NCBI GenBank assembly: GCA_031213475.1
Contig: JARUPZ010000011.1
Span: 558,001-622,000 of the forward strand
Reading direction: 5' to 3'
Source of the DNA: Nereocystis luetkeana
Taxonomy: Eukaryota; Sar; Phaeophyceae; Laminariales; Laminariaceae
DNA length: 64,000 bases
The position numbers and the translations under genes are program-made. Positions 23,301 to 33,964 of the stretch are shown piece after piece. Position 1 is the stretch's first letter. Each line of letters opens with the position of its first letter. The notes beneath the pieces are model-generated. The model saw only the letters and a list, made by a program, of their open reading frames with translations, had not been told where the DNA came from and searched no databases.

Positions 23301-25714
23301 GTTTCGAAGCGCGGTGCGGGCACAAATCGCTCACACACTGCAGCGCGTCGCTTGAGTCTCGGTACAGCACGAGAGGCACGTCGAATATCGACACTGCGAA
23401 GGGCTTGGGGCCACCGATGTCCTTGTCGTACCCAACGGCGTACCACCTAAATTTGAGTTAAAACATTGTGAGTGTGATTCACCGTTTCGAGGAACCGACT
23501 GCCAGGGTATGAACTGCGGTGCGTGAGAACAGGATCGGTCCGGAGTGCTCTACAACAAAAACGGCAGACGAGCTAAACACGGAAGTTGCTGTAAAGGGCC
23601 AGCGTGCGAAGCTCTGTCGAGCTATGCAGGAATCACGGTCGACGCCGCAATAATTTTGCCACTACAACGTACTGCAGTAGAGCTGTAGTATGAATAGTCT
23701 ATACAAACATGGAACGCCTTGGTGCAGGAAAGGGATGGAACGATCCGTGCTCCATACTCCATGCTCGTGATCCCCACTTTGTGTGTACCGTTGTGTGTGA
23801 TGGTATGAATATATCAAACCCTGGACAATAGGCAATAGCCCACGCAATAGCAATATAATACGGCGCAATGGACGGGTCTAGTGCCGTCGATGAAGGTAAT
23901 CGACTAGCACTTTCACGATGTGTTGCCGCCCGCAATGCTTGTCGATAGGTTACACCCCAACGTATTGTCAGGGCAGGAGTGGGCTGCAGTACCTCGATTG
24001 AAAGCTAAATGTCGCCCACAAAGGCTATGGGATGGATAGTTTGCAGAATCTATTGCGGTCGACATTGATCATCGATACATACATTTCGTTGTATATATGG
24101 TGGCCTACAATGGCTATCGATAGATGCACTTCATGTTGTATAGCGATCGGCAATGACTATCGATAGATACATTTCTTAGTCTACTGTATTGTGGCCGGCA
24201 ATAGCTATCGATGGACACCGTTTACAGTATATTGTCGCCGACAATAGGTATCAATAGATAACTTCCGCAATCCACGATACCGACGATATATATCGATAGA
24301 TTTCCCCCCTCGTCTGCTGTCGAAGCAAATACACCATTGAGGTGTCTGTCGTCCAGGGTGTGGTATGTACCCGCGTCTGGTAGTTGGTAGCTCTGCATGT
24401 GCGTGTAACATGGTGTCACGCCCGGTACTGCCCTTCCTGACACAAATTCCTAGGCACAAGACAAAACTACAGTGCAGTTACTCCAACAAAAACAGTAGTT
24501 TGACGAATGTTCCTTAGTGCCAGGCGGTCTACTTCACGTACAAGTATTGTAATGTTGCACTAGTACAGTACCGCGCTGGAATGGGTTGTACTGCCATACT
24601 ACAGTAGGGTTACGCCAAGTGTGGCTTCCTGCTGTAACCAAGCATGGACTACTGCTGTACCGGGATGCGTGCTACTACTCTGTATACTAGTACCAAATAC
24701 TGGCATGCTGATACCAGTACCATTCTGGTATACCAGGTATAATATCAAGACATACCAGTACCAGGCACCTCGCACATAATAGTGGAGCCAGGCGAGAAGG
24801 CGGCTGTTCATATTAATAGTACACTGTTTTCCGCCCCGTTTTTTGTTCCATGAATGCCTTGCAAAAGTATCAGTGTGCCCATACGATCGGAGGTGTGCAA
24901 AAACGGGCGGCGAGACAACGCCTCGCAGGCAATACTATCCTCCCACGACCTCCCCGGCTCCGACTTGCTGTACCAGGTATGAAGTAGAGCCATCGGGAGG
25001 CTTGCCGCCAATATAACCGCTACTGTTAATATATGTACAACCCGCGTACTTTCTGTACGCCGGGCGCGCGCTGACTTGGAATGACTTTTTCCTCGAAGTA
25101 GCGGACTGCTCGCATAGTAAAGAGAAAAAATCGTACTGCAACAAAAACAATATCTTGCGGCAAGGCCGCCCTCGCCCCCGTTTGTTCGGCCTTGGATTTG
25201 GCCAACAACCTTTATATAACCCGTTGGGGGCTGCAGTCCTGTTTCGGGGACAACTTACTTACAGTTTGAGTGGTTTGCCCCCAAAACGGGACTACTGCAG
25301 TCTGCCCTAAAACAGTTAACCTACGATAGAAAAAGTCCCACCAACCTCCTAAAGCCAGTGTGGGGTTCTCTGTACCAAGTAAAACTCTACTGCCTACCAC
25401 GTAGGTATTAGTACTTGGACACAGTTCACGAACCCTCCTCACTGTTTGCGCCAGTCGTATGGCCATTTTTCTGGTGTGTCGTTATCCTCCGAAGAGGTAG
25501 TCGTAGCAGAGCCCGCTTGTTCCCCGTCAAGTCTGGTGGAAGGGGGCTCGGAGATGCTGCCCCGCTCGCTACTCGTAGCCGCCTCAAGTGCTCCAGCACG
25601 CCTGTTGTCCCGCACCCTGGCAACAGAAGGCGACGTTATTACCACATGGAGGCCACACGCAACGTCAATAGTCCAGACTCGTGTGATCTCTGCATCCATG
25701 TTAGAGACACACAA
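14350..25714 (-). CDS. Rieske non-heme iron oxygenase, pheophorbide a oxygenase/TIC55 family (ten exons)
   Basis: Relatives are plastid envelope or thylakoid enzymes acting on chlorophyll breakdown products or other tetrapyrroles. Exons on the minus strand: 25714-25443, 23446-23287, 22293-22210, 21493-21329, 19453-19410, 18868-18781, 17994-17770, 16722-16639, 16016-15834 and 14712-14350, about 555 residues. Every internal junction keeps frame with GT..AG borders (donors gtgagg, gtaagc, gtatgt, gtcagc, gtgagt, gtgagg, gtgagc, gtatgg, gtaagg). Rieske ligands: C133-P-H135 and C153-L-Y-H156. Mononuclear iron site N-x2-D-x2-H-x4-H at 242-253 (NLLDPAHIPVSH). The C-terminal region has SEAFLPIKTAD, ELRKWLDHVGHGMP and a hydrophobic segment near 483-520. 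Oddity: where PAO/TIC55 relatives have a CxxC motif (HTxxCxxC) this reads RHVLISAES, without cysteines. The true N-terminus is unsettled: exon 1 may begin at a CCAG|G acceptor near 25617, with a transit-peptide exon upstream. The exact substrate cannot be told. Confidence 0.88.
15583..15645. repeat. 28-bp tandem repeat in a Rieske-gene intron
   Basis: Two full units and a partial one of a unit containing ATGCTGTAGCTCCTGCCTCC and ACACAAA, in the intron between the last two exons. Confidence 0.7.
16055..16292 (+). mobile_element. SINE family 2, headless copy 2
   Basis: Matches the body of the 12335 element from TTCGATGAAAATCGAAGAAC through ACGCGATAAAAATGAAGGCA to a CGACGTTAAAAAAATC end, but lacks the tRNA-like head. 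It lies in a Rieske-gene intron. Confidence 0.6.
18110..18214. mobile_element. TTACGGGGGACC palindromic MITE, copy 1 (105 bp)
   Basis: Left arm TTACGGGGGACCATTGTAAA plus TAGGAC, right arm the complement of TTACGGTGGACCATAGTAAA plus TAGGAC, around an AT-rich centre. Related copies are at 42703-43178 and 46217-46239. It sits in an intron of the Rieske gene. Confidence 0.72.
24060..24300. repeat. Degenerate tandem array built on CTATCGATAGA
   Basis: Four to five units of about 55-60 bp, each with a GGCAATGNCTATCGATAGAT-like core and a TGTATATTGT-like segment. The palindrome TATCGATA recurs in most units. It lies in the first identified intron of the Rieske gene. Confidence 0.65.
25229..25316. 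repeat. GGGACAAAC element, copy 5
   Basis: GGCTGCAGTCCTGTTTCGGG, GACAACTTACTTACAGTTTG and TTTGCCCCCAAAACGGGACT keep the inverted arms. The right arm carries an extra ACTGCAG. Part of it lies inside the first Rieske intron. Confidence 0.65.
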
Positions 25715-26329
25715 CGGATACCACTATTTGAGCATATATATTCGATTTGCAGTCGGGCTGGAACACGTACGATATACCGAGTACACACTTACATGGTGTA
25801 TATACGGACTGTCTACCCTGCATGAGGCCTTATAAAACCCGCAATACGCGCGATCCAAGTAGCACGCACAGCTTGCAAAGATGAGCTTCGACGAAAGCCT
25901 TGATCTCACAGCTGTTGTTTTTAAATTATATAAATATTATCGGAGGGCAAAATATAATACTCCGTCAAGTTGCATCTGAAAAAAAAAATGTACCCTGGTA
26001 TGGATTTGATTTTTTAAAAAAGACTGCAGTGCTCTTTTATTTTTTGCCCGAATGGGCCCCCTAGTAGCAACAGACAAAACGGAAAAATGGGAACGAAACA
26101 AAAAATGGGAACGGACGTTTTTTTTTAGAAAGCAAACCAATTGTGTACAACTCCAAGAAAAAAAGTTGACAGTCCTGTGGGGCTGTACAGCAGCCTTCGA
26201 ATGAGCTGTCGCTCAGGCTGGAAGTCCTCGGCATCGCCGCGGTAGCCAGCATCTAGAGAAATCACAATAGAGCCAGCGTATATCGCTTTTTGCGCCCACC
26301 CGAAGGCACGAGATGGAGCATGACCGTTC
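25715..26329. other. AT-rich spacer, no gene recognised
   Basis: Several A/T homopolymer runs. A fragment AAAGACTGCAGTGCTCTT with GCCCGAATGGGCC near 26020-26065 belongs to repeat family D. An upstream (transit-peptide) exon of the Rieske gene might be here but was not identified. Confidence 0.35.
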
Positions 26330-26640
26330 TGACGAGCTCCATAAAACCTTTTTTTTCGTGTTTTTACAGCAGCAATACTGTTTCTGGCACAATAACGACA
26401 TAATATCACGACGCTTTACAGAACACGGCAAAGCTCAATTACTACAGAAGACCTCAGACCATCTCCCGACCAAATGTACAGCAGCTGCTTAGTAGCGTGT
26501 TCGTCATGGTCTCTATTAATAGGAGGTGTTGGGGCTCTCGGATCTGCAACGGAGAGCAGCCATTGCTGTATTTGCATAACGTAACGAGAATTTCTCAGCA
26601 GCAAGAACTTTGGCGATTCCGGAGCGCTCCTGTTCGGTAT
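26330..26640 (-). repeat. Dispersed repeat D, copy 1
   Basis: The complement matches 31240-31560: shared blocks CAGCAATGGCTGCTCTC, TGGTCGGGAGATGGTCTGAG, GCCGTGTTC and TATTGCTGCTGTAAAAA occur in the same order. Confidence 0.65.
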
Positions 26641-26789
26641 CTACACATAGGACGCTACGGGCGGTCGAATCAGAGGCCCAGGTAGGTTCCACTATTAGCC
26701 CCTGGCTTTGTCGACGGAAATCTGAGGCAAAATGGTCTCAGCAGCCTAAGAAACTTCCATTTATCAAACTCGTCTATGCCTAGCAGGGG

Positions 26790-27070
26790 TACGGGGAGTT
26801 GTTTTTAGTAAGAGGCATCGTTCGCGATGAAACAGGCGTCGGATTAATCCGGCACCTGAGACATTTTTTCTTGCCTATTGTGACTTACGCTCTCATAAAC
26901 TGCCGGGACGGAGATAGCCTGGGCACTAGAACTGGCGAGACGTCGTTTTCGGTAGGGAGTCGTGAAAAAAGGTCGAAAATGTCCAAATATCCTGTTTGCG
27001 GCTGAAAAACAAATGGGCGTCAATTTTCAAAAGACTGCAGTGCTCTTACAAGTTTTGCTCGAAGCGGCGT
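26790..27070 (+). repeat. Dispersed repeat D, copy 2 (variant end)
   Basis: TAAGAGGCA, GTCGGATTAATCCGG, CACTAGAACTGGCGAGACGT, CGTTTTCGGTA, GGGAGTCGTG and AAGACTGCAGTGCTCTTA match, in order, the complement of 30030-30350. Confidence 0.6.
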
Positions 27071-27717
27071 AGCGGTGAACTACAGATACGGTGTATGCAA
27101 TGACTGCAATGACCCGAAGGACTCGCGAATGGGACGCATTGTTCATTTGGTAATACACTGACTGAGTTGAGCTTTGGGGTAATCGCTGTGACATACGGAA
27201 ACCTCTGCATGACTGTTCTGTAGGTGTAGGAGGCTCAGGGTATTTGTGGCAAGCCAGGGAGAAGAGCAGGAATCAGATTCCCTCATCTTCGCCTTTTTTA
27301 GTTGATATGCTCCTTTACTTTCCTTCATTACTTGTCTTCTTTTCGATCCTCCGGGGTCCGATGAGACCTTAATGCCTATATGTTCCAAATATTATTTGTA
27401 CCTGTTCTTGTTTATGGTTGGACCATGACGGACACGTGATTCACCCACCCATCTTCGGGAGTAAGCCATACCCCGTGCATGAGTTATTCCGTCAAGCATA
27501 ATATTACAGCTGCTGCATATTGTACTATTTTCGTCTTGTACTGTTGATACACACTATTACTATTCATATACCACGCCTGCTGTATTCCCATCTATCATGT
27601 TCCTCTAGGAGTAGCTCCCTCCCATTCGAACCTCAGATACGCCGTCATACCTTTGTTTTGTAGGCGAGACGGGGTCGTCAGCATTTTCTTCTCTCGTCGA
27701 CTCGCGTCGAGTAGTCC
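27071..27717. other. Spacer, no gene recognised
   Basis: A minus frame of 81 codons (27143-27388) is Lys/Ser-rich but resembles no known family; no splice context supports it. Confidence 0.3.
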
Positions 27718-27810
27718 ATGCATACACACGCATGCACACACATGCACACGCATGCACACACATGCACACACATGCACACACATGCACACACATGCACACA
27801 CATGCACACA
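27718..27810. repeat. CA-rich microsatellite (CACACATG units)
   Basis: About ten 8-to-10-bp units of ACACATGC/ACACGCATGC, alternating purine and pyrimidine throughout. Confidence 0.85.
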
Positions 27811-29969
27811 GCTTCGCGGCTTTCATAAGCCGGCTATGACATCGTATGTAAAATATGTCCTGCTGCTCTTTTGCTGTAATTGTTCGTCGGTTTTTCGTTT
27901 GTAATGCTTCAACCAGCACGGAATAAGAGTCGCCGTTGATGAGTACTTGATTTCAGTTGGGGATTTTTGCCATTGATTTCCCCCTCTGATGTATCATGCA
28001 TGTCCTAGTCCGACGTAAATCAAACATCCTCCATCAATAATACCTGGTACCACAATAGTAAGTAGGCGTCCTTCGAATGCCCGCTGGCAGCCACTACCAA
28101 GGTCTTAGGTTCGCTACATTGAGCGCGCAGCGTCAGCCTCAAAACTACTTTATTCATACGCATCTTTAGGTTCTAATTTTGACTATTATTGAAGGCGCTA
28201 AAAAAGTAGGGACTCCTTTCGAGTTGCCTGAAAGCATCCGACGTTACAAGTATATACGCCATGTACTATTAAAGGCTAATATGTAACGTCGGAAACCAAC
28301 GCACACAGGTTGACGACAGTTGCAACTATCCTGCTGCGCGAGGCTCATATTACACTCGTGTCAAACGTGTAATGCATTTTGTTTGCCAATGGTTTTGTAC
28401 TGTCTTTTCCGCAGGAGCTACGACGAGTATACTGTTTCCAGCATAATAGCGGCGCATGAAACACGCCTTACGGGAAACATCGTACCTTCCGAATCAAACT
28501 TGTTAATTAAGGGGAGCTCAGATATTCTACGCGAAGGGAAATATTAGTAGCGATCGGGAACCGATATGATATCAATGTGCAGTTTGTTGTTGTAGAGAGA
28601 ATTAGGCGTTATGGGTCATATTCTTTGGCTGGGTACGTATCAGTAGTACGTAACTCACTTCGACAGCAACAGCTGTGTGGCTGGCATTGTTTGGTTGATC
28701 GTGTACCAAGTGGAAAGATACCGCACGGAACGGTGCTGGCAGAGTAGTGGTAGAACACGCGAACAGACAGGGCTGTGGCTTGCACCTAGACAGCGGCCGC
28801 TCGCTGGGCCAGGTATTCGTCAATTCTGAGAGCTTTTTGTTTTTTTTTTCTGTTTTTCGAAATTGAACCCGTTGACGTTTTGATAGATGGAACAATAGGC
28901 TTCCTCGTGACGTATGCATTAAGAGGATATACTGGAACAAATCTGCCGCGAAAGCAAAACCAACCGGGTCCTATACAGCTTACCGATATGAGACACAACC
29001 AGACATCTGCGGGCACGGCATCATCAGCCCCTCAAGGGATCCACACGACCATACGGCTGAGTGTGAGATCATGACCCACGTTCTCGGGCTTGTTCCTCCT
29101 TTGTGCGTCGAAAAATCGTGCCTCGTGGCATTTTTGTACGATTAAAGGCTCCCCGGGCCTCCTTGGGCCATCAGGTAGCCCGCTGGGAGACGAGGGGGTT
29201 GCACTCGATTGTGTGCTGTTTGGCGAGTGAGCGAACGTTGTGGATAGCTTTTTTTCTTGTAGCTGATGGGTACCAGGGGAATCGTGCTTCTGGAACCGGT
29301 AATAGTTCCGGTCTGGCTGGAGATCTCGATGCTCACAGTATGGATCCCGTTTCTCTTACTAAAAAGAGAGGCGCGATAGTACCGGGAGGTGGGAATGACA
29401 ACGGTACAAGGGCTATCCCGGCCAACTGGTGTGCCAGTCACTATTGACGTTCAGGGCACACCTGGGTGTACGTACCTAAAATATTTCAAACAATCTCCCC
29501 GGAGTACAGCGCTTGACATGTGCATCTATCTGTATGAATGCGAGGCGTTGCTCGGTGTAGACCCAGTTTGGCTTTGAAAGAGTAATTTCGGCCTGCTATT
29601 AATAGCAGATTGCCCAATTACTTTTCAACACGCCGTAACTCCGTATATGCACATCATGAACACGAGTGTCGACCTACTGTATAGAGATATGATGCCTTTT
29701 GTAATGTGTTTGGCCTTCTGAAAAGGCTACCAACGTCGATGAACTCAAAGTCCCCCAAGCACAATTTTCGTTGACGCGTACGTGCTTTTTCGACTTTCAC
29801 CGTTTGTTTGTTTGCTCGTTTTGCTGCTGTACGCCCGCGGATATGGCAATTGCAGCGACTCATCCATCGACTTTAGGTTCGAATAATATTTTTTTCGGCG
29901 ATTTGATGAACCGTAACAAAAAAAAAAGAGACAACGAGCAATGGTTCATGAAGGGGCCTTAGGATGTTT
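27811..29969. other. Long spacer, no gene recognised
   Basis: Plus frames at 28880-29074, 29103-29447 and 29389-29577 are open but match no family known to me and lack convincing splice sites. An unrecognised exon here cannot be excluded. Confidence 0.3.
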
Positions 29970-30057
29970 TTAGCCCCGCAGCCCCGTTTTGGGGACGAAC
30001 TTCTTGAAATTAGAGTGGTTTGTCCCCAAAACGTGTCGGGTCAGCAGTTCTAAAGGT
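29970..30057. repeat. GGGACAAAC element, copy 6
   Basis: CCCCGTTTTGGGGACGAACT and GGTTTGTCCCCAAAACG are the arms, with CAGCAGTTCTAAAGG at the right end as in the other copies. Confidence 0.65.
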
Positions 30058-30350
30058 GAAGGGGCTCATTCGGGCAAAACAATACGAGCACTACAGTCTT
30101 TCGAAGCAACAAATCCGTTTGTTTTTCGTTGCAGCACTATTACTGGTATAAAATCGACATGGCATGACTCCCTATATATATACCGAAAACGACATTTCTC
30201 CAGTTCTAATGCTCAGACCATCTCCCTAACGGCAGTTTTAGAGAGCGTAAGGCATAGGCAATATGCAACCTTTTAGTGTCAGGCGCCGGATCGATCCGAC
30301 GCTTTTTTCATCACGAAAAGTGCCTCTTACAAAAAAAAACGACCCCCCTT
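30030..30350 (-). repeat. Dispersed repeat D, copy 3
   Basis: Complement of copy 2 at 26790-27070. It also carries GAGATGGTCTGAGC (complement strand), the block shared with copies 1 and 4. The left end overlaps the palindromic element. Confidence 0.6.
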
Positions 30351-30720
30351 TGTTTTGTTGTTGTTGTTCTCACATTAACTCTCTGACGAAGGAGTCCGTG
30401 GTCACACAAAGGTGCTGGAGCCCTAGGAAGATCCGAAAAACAAAAAAAAACGAAAATTCGGCTGCCTCAAAATACACGAGACGGAAAAAGCGCACACAAG
30501 ATAAAACCAATGTGCAAAACTGAACTAACATGGCCGCGGGTGTATCCTCTCAACTATAATATAGAAGAGTACCCTCGTTCCCACCACTAACCAACTCGTG
30601 GCTGCTGACTACAGCGGATGCTGTCTGAAGTGCTGCCTGCACCGTACGAAACGCACGGTAGTCGTGAAAACGAAAGAGGAACACACCTGCCTGCTATCTG
30701 GAGTGCTGTCAGAGTGAAGA
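30349..30720 (+). repeat. Dispersed repeat C, copy 1, with (GTT)n end
   Basis: Begins TTGTTGTTGTTCTCACATTA and continues with CTCTGACGAAGGAGT, GGTGCTGGAGCCC, ACATGGCCGCGGGT and CACGAGTTGG-complement blocks. The whole stretch matches the complement of 40630-40990. A simple trinucleotide tail at one end is typical of a non-LTR-mobilised element. Confidence 0.75.
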
Positions 30721-31239
30721 CTCGCGGATATGCAGTGAAAAAAGGAGCAATCGAACCTTACTACCACACGAATATCAACGATCGCCATCTCTTCCTGGAC
30801 TGTCTGACACAAAAAGGTGCAGCTCAGTTATGATTCCACGTCCCTGATATTTGCGTAGGTCATTCCCCTTGAAGGGTATACAACTCGTTAAACTACGAAG
30901 ACCAGTGACGAGTACCGGTAGATACTATTCTGCCTCGTGAAAAACAATACCAGGGAAAAACAAACTATGACTGCTTCTCTCGTGATGATAGTGTGCGCGC
31001 ATATCATGGGTCTCCATGCACCGTCTTCCTGCCGCTCTTCATGGCCGCATCATCGCCTTGCCCATACCTCTGCGGCCCATAGACAAATTTGAAAAACGCA
31101 AGTTTATTAGGCTGCTGATATTGCTTCAAGACGACAACGCCGAGCACTGTTAGTAGTAGACGGACCTACCTGTGTCTCTAGTTCGACCGTCCGTAGTGTC
31201 CTACGCGGCCACAGAAAAGCGTAGATAAAAAGTAAGAGC
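30721..31239. other. Spacer, no gene recognised
   Basis: Only short frames; no conserved motif or repeat recognised. Confidence 0.3.
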
Positions 31240-31560
31240 TCCGGAATGCTAGAAAAAAAACTGCTGCTGAGCCATTTCGTTTCGCGATGCAAACAGCAAT
31301 GGCTGCTCTCTCTTGCAGGTCAAAGGAGCCCAACAAACCCCTCCTACAGACCATGTATTAGACGCTATACGTTGGTCGGGAGATGGTCTGAGGCCTACAG
31401 CAGTAGTAGTAATAAGGAGCTATGCCGTGTTCGGTAAGGAGTCGTGATGTTGTGCCGTTATTCTACCAGCAATAATATTGCTGCTGTAAAAAACACGAAA
31501 AAACTTCCACTTAAAAAAACAACTGTTTTTTTTTTGGTTTGACCGAAAACACGTTTGTTT
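31240..31560 (+). repeat. Dispersed repeat D, copy 4
   Basis: Partner of copy 1 in the opposite orientation, with the same block order up to GCTGTAAAAAACACGAAAAA. The two lie about 4.6 kb apart as an imperfect inverted repeat. Confidence 0.65.
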
Positions 31561-32619
31561 TTTAAGAAAGGTAGACTTCTCCCACAGCCCAATATGTTTT
31601 CAACGACTGCTGTATCAGTAGATGGTACTTTAACTATTAATAACAACTAAAGAGTGGGCCTTGTTGTCTGTTCATCCCGTAAATTTACTGCGAATACTGT
31701 ACGTACAGCAGCAGTAGTCTCGGTACTTCGGTCATTTTGCAGGCATTAACCCTCGCCGTGTTTTTTCGTTATTTTCCCTTTTTGTTCCTTTCTTTGTCTT
31801 TTTTTTTTTTTCTTCGGGTGTATATGTGGAGGACAGTTGTTTCAGGGAAAGGTTCGTAGAGCGATCATCAACAGTGGTATCACATCTGAGAAGCTTGGCG
31901 AGAACTGGGAAAGTTCGGTTTAATAGCCCGAGCCTCCTTTAAGTCGGGACGGGCCTTATTTGCCCGTTCGAACCTCACTTGATCTCTCTCTTCTCCAAGC
32001 TGATAGCCCCACGTAGAGGCCTCTCTCCTTGCCCTAGTTATAAGAAAGTAACCGTGCAGCCTTCGGTAACAGGTAAAAGCTACCAGATCACAGGGGACCT
32101 TTGGGACTCTACAAAAGTAGGGAGTCCATATTTCAGATATATAATACCAAGGACATACATGCATGCGAGTATATTCGTCGTGATATTTGGTTCCATGTGT
32201 GATACGGGATGATACACTGCAGCAGTAAAACTCGTTAGTACTCTGTTACCCTTACGTACTATTAATACTACTGTTTACAGTAGCATACTGCCGTGCGCAC
32301 TATTTCGTACCTGGTACGTGGTACCCGTTTGTTTTCTCCCATCGATATGCTATTTTGTTCATTTGGTGTTTCTCGGCGTTGCCTAGGGGGGCGAGGGGGG
32401 CTCACACTACAACTGCAGTACGATTGGCATGTTCGAAAAAAAAATGAACAGATAATAATACGACCAGTACTCTGTACGCATATATGACAGGAGTGACTTG
32501 GCACTTCTATGTAATTGTACTCGTACATGGTATCAGTCTCTCCTTCTGCGCGGGAGGATGACACTTGCTTTTACGTCGGGATTCCTCTTTCCTAAATTGA
32601 CAAAGTTCGAGATATCAAC
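31561..32619. other. Spacer, no gene recognised
   Basis: T-rich tract near 31770-31815; short frames only. Confidence 0.3.
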
Positions 32620-32880
32620 ACTACCATGTATCGCGGAATTTGTGTGTGCGGGACGGGATTCGCGGGATTGAATGCGCGGGAACGGGCTCTAGAGTATACC
32701 ATGGTATCTGCGGGACGCGTTTGCGCGGGAACGGGATTTCGCTTTTTGCACGCGACTCGTTTTTGTGCGGGGAGGGGGTTTCGCATCATTCGCGGGACCA
32801 TGGGATGCTGGATACGGGATTTGGTATTTTTCACGGGATCACGGGATAATCCCGGATACCGTGCAAGCTCGCGATAAATA
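32620..32880. repeat. Degenerate GCGGGAACGGGAT-type direct repeats
   Basis: Variants of GCGGGA(A)CGGGATT recur irregularly about ten times, at spacings of roughly 15 to 35 bp, ending in GGGATCACGGGATAATCCCG. Confidence 0.55.
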
Positions 32881-33164
32881 TCCCGGGGAGGGCCCCGCGA
32901 TATTTTTCTTCACTGTACAGATAAGTCGCCTACGAGTACGACCGACAGAATGGTTGAACTCCATTTTGCAAGCTGCGTCATAAATCACGCCAGACACGCT
33001 CATCGGCCGTGCTTGTTCTACTACTGCTGCATATTCCATTTATATAATATGGTGTCCGTGAATGAAACCTGCGCTAGTAGATACTCAGTTCCGTAAGGTC
33101 AAATGTCGTAAGTCGTTCGTGTGTGTTGTATATTCATTGAAGTTACTTGGTACCTGGTATATAT

Positions 33165-33262
33165 ATATATATATATATTTTTTGCTCATCCCATTTATTA
33201 CCTTCGCACATCTTCTTCTCTCTCTCCTTCCAATTCGTAACTCAGATCCGGGGGCACGACTT
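33165..33262 (-). mobile_element. SINE family 1, 3' end fragment
   Basis: Matches the complement of the SINE at 46883-47226 over its last ~75 bp (CATCCCATT, CTTCGCACATCTTCTTCTC, CGTAACTCAGATCCGGGG). A (TA)n tract takes the place of the A-tail complement. Confidence 0.7.
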
Positions 33263-33279
33263 TATGATTTCGGTCCATG

Positions 33280-33605
33280 ACTGATACTGGTACTGATACG
33301 TAATGGCGTATCCCGCAGAGGGGGGGGGGGGGTACAATACGATATTGTTACATGGAAAACATGTCGCTACGAGTATTAAATATGAACGCTGTGTATCGAT
33401 ACTCGTGCGAGCGAGTAAAAATCTGTCCACAAAGTAGCCCGGTACCTGGTACTTGTACTGGTACATAACCCGCAGCTGGGGAGGGCAAACAATACGATGT
33501 TGGTACACGGAAAACAAGTACCAAGTAGATATCATAGCCAACCCCGTGTATCGATACTCGTACGAACGAGTAAGAAGCCGTCTAAAAAGCAGCCTGGTAC
33601 CTGGT
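33280..33605 (+). repeat. Tandem duplication of a ~160-bp unit
   Basis: Two copies share TACTGGTAC, CCCGCAG, a G-run or GGGGAGGG, ACAATACGAT, ACATGGAAAACA/ACACGGAAAACA, GTGTATCGATACTCGT and CGAGTAA, ending near 33445 and 33605. Confidence 0.65.
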
Positions 33606-33964
33606 ATGATTAATGATTAACCCTTCCATACGACTTCTTACAGCTTGGGCCTGTCCTGACCTCGGGGTGGGCCGGGGCCCATCGGGACCTACGACGGCCC
33701 ACCGGTGGTCGCACGAGCCTTGGCCAAGGTAGAGAGGAACCCTGTGCGGTCTGGTACTTAGGTGAACTATTGATGGCGCGGGGTGGTGACGACAAGCCAA
33801 TTTTTCAACCCCGATGCCGAAGAGTTCGTTCCAATAGCAGAGGAGGAGTATCGCCATAGCGGAGGGCGTGATGAGTACAGCTTGGGGAGAGGAGAGGCTG
33901 GGCATCGCGAAGGTAAGCAAAGCGAACACCCCGACAGCGAGGACGAAAGTGTCGGGGTTGGAAT

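Noticed and set aside
27595-27919. Cys/Val repeat ORF (VCACVCM)
   Set aside because: It is the CACACATG microsatellite read on the minus strand.
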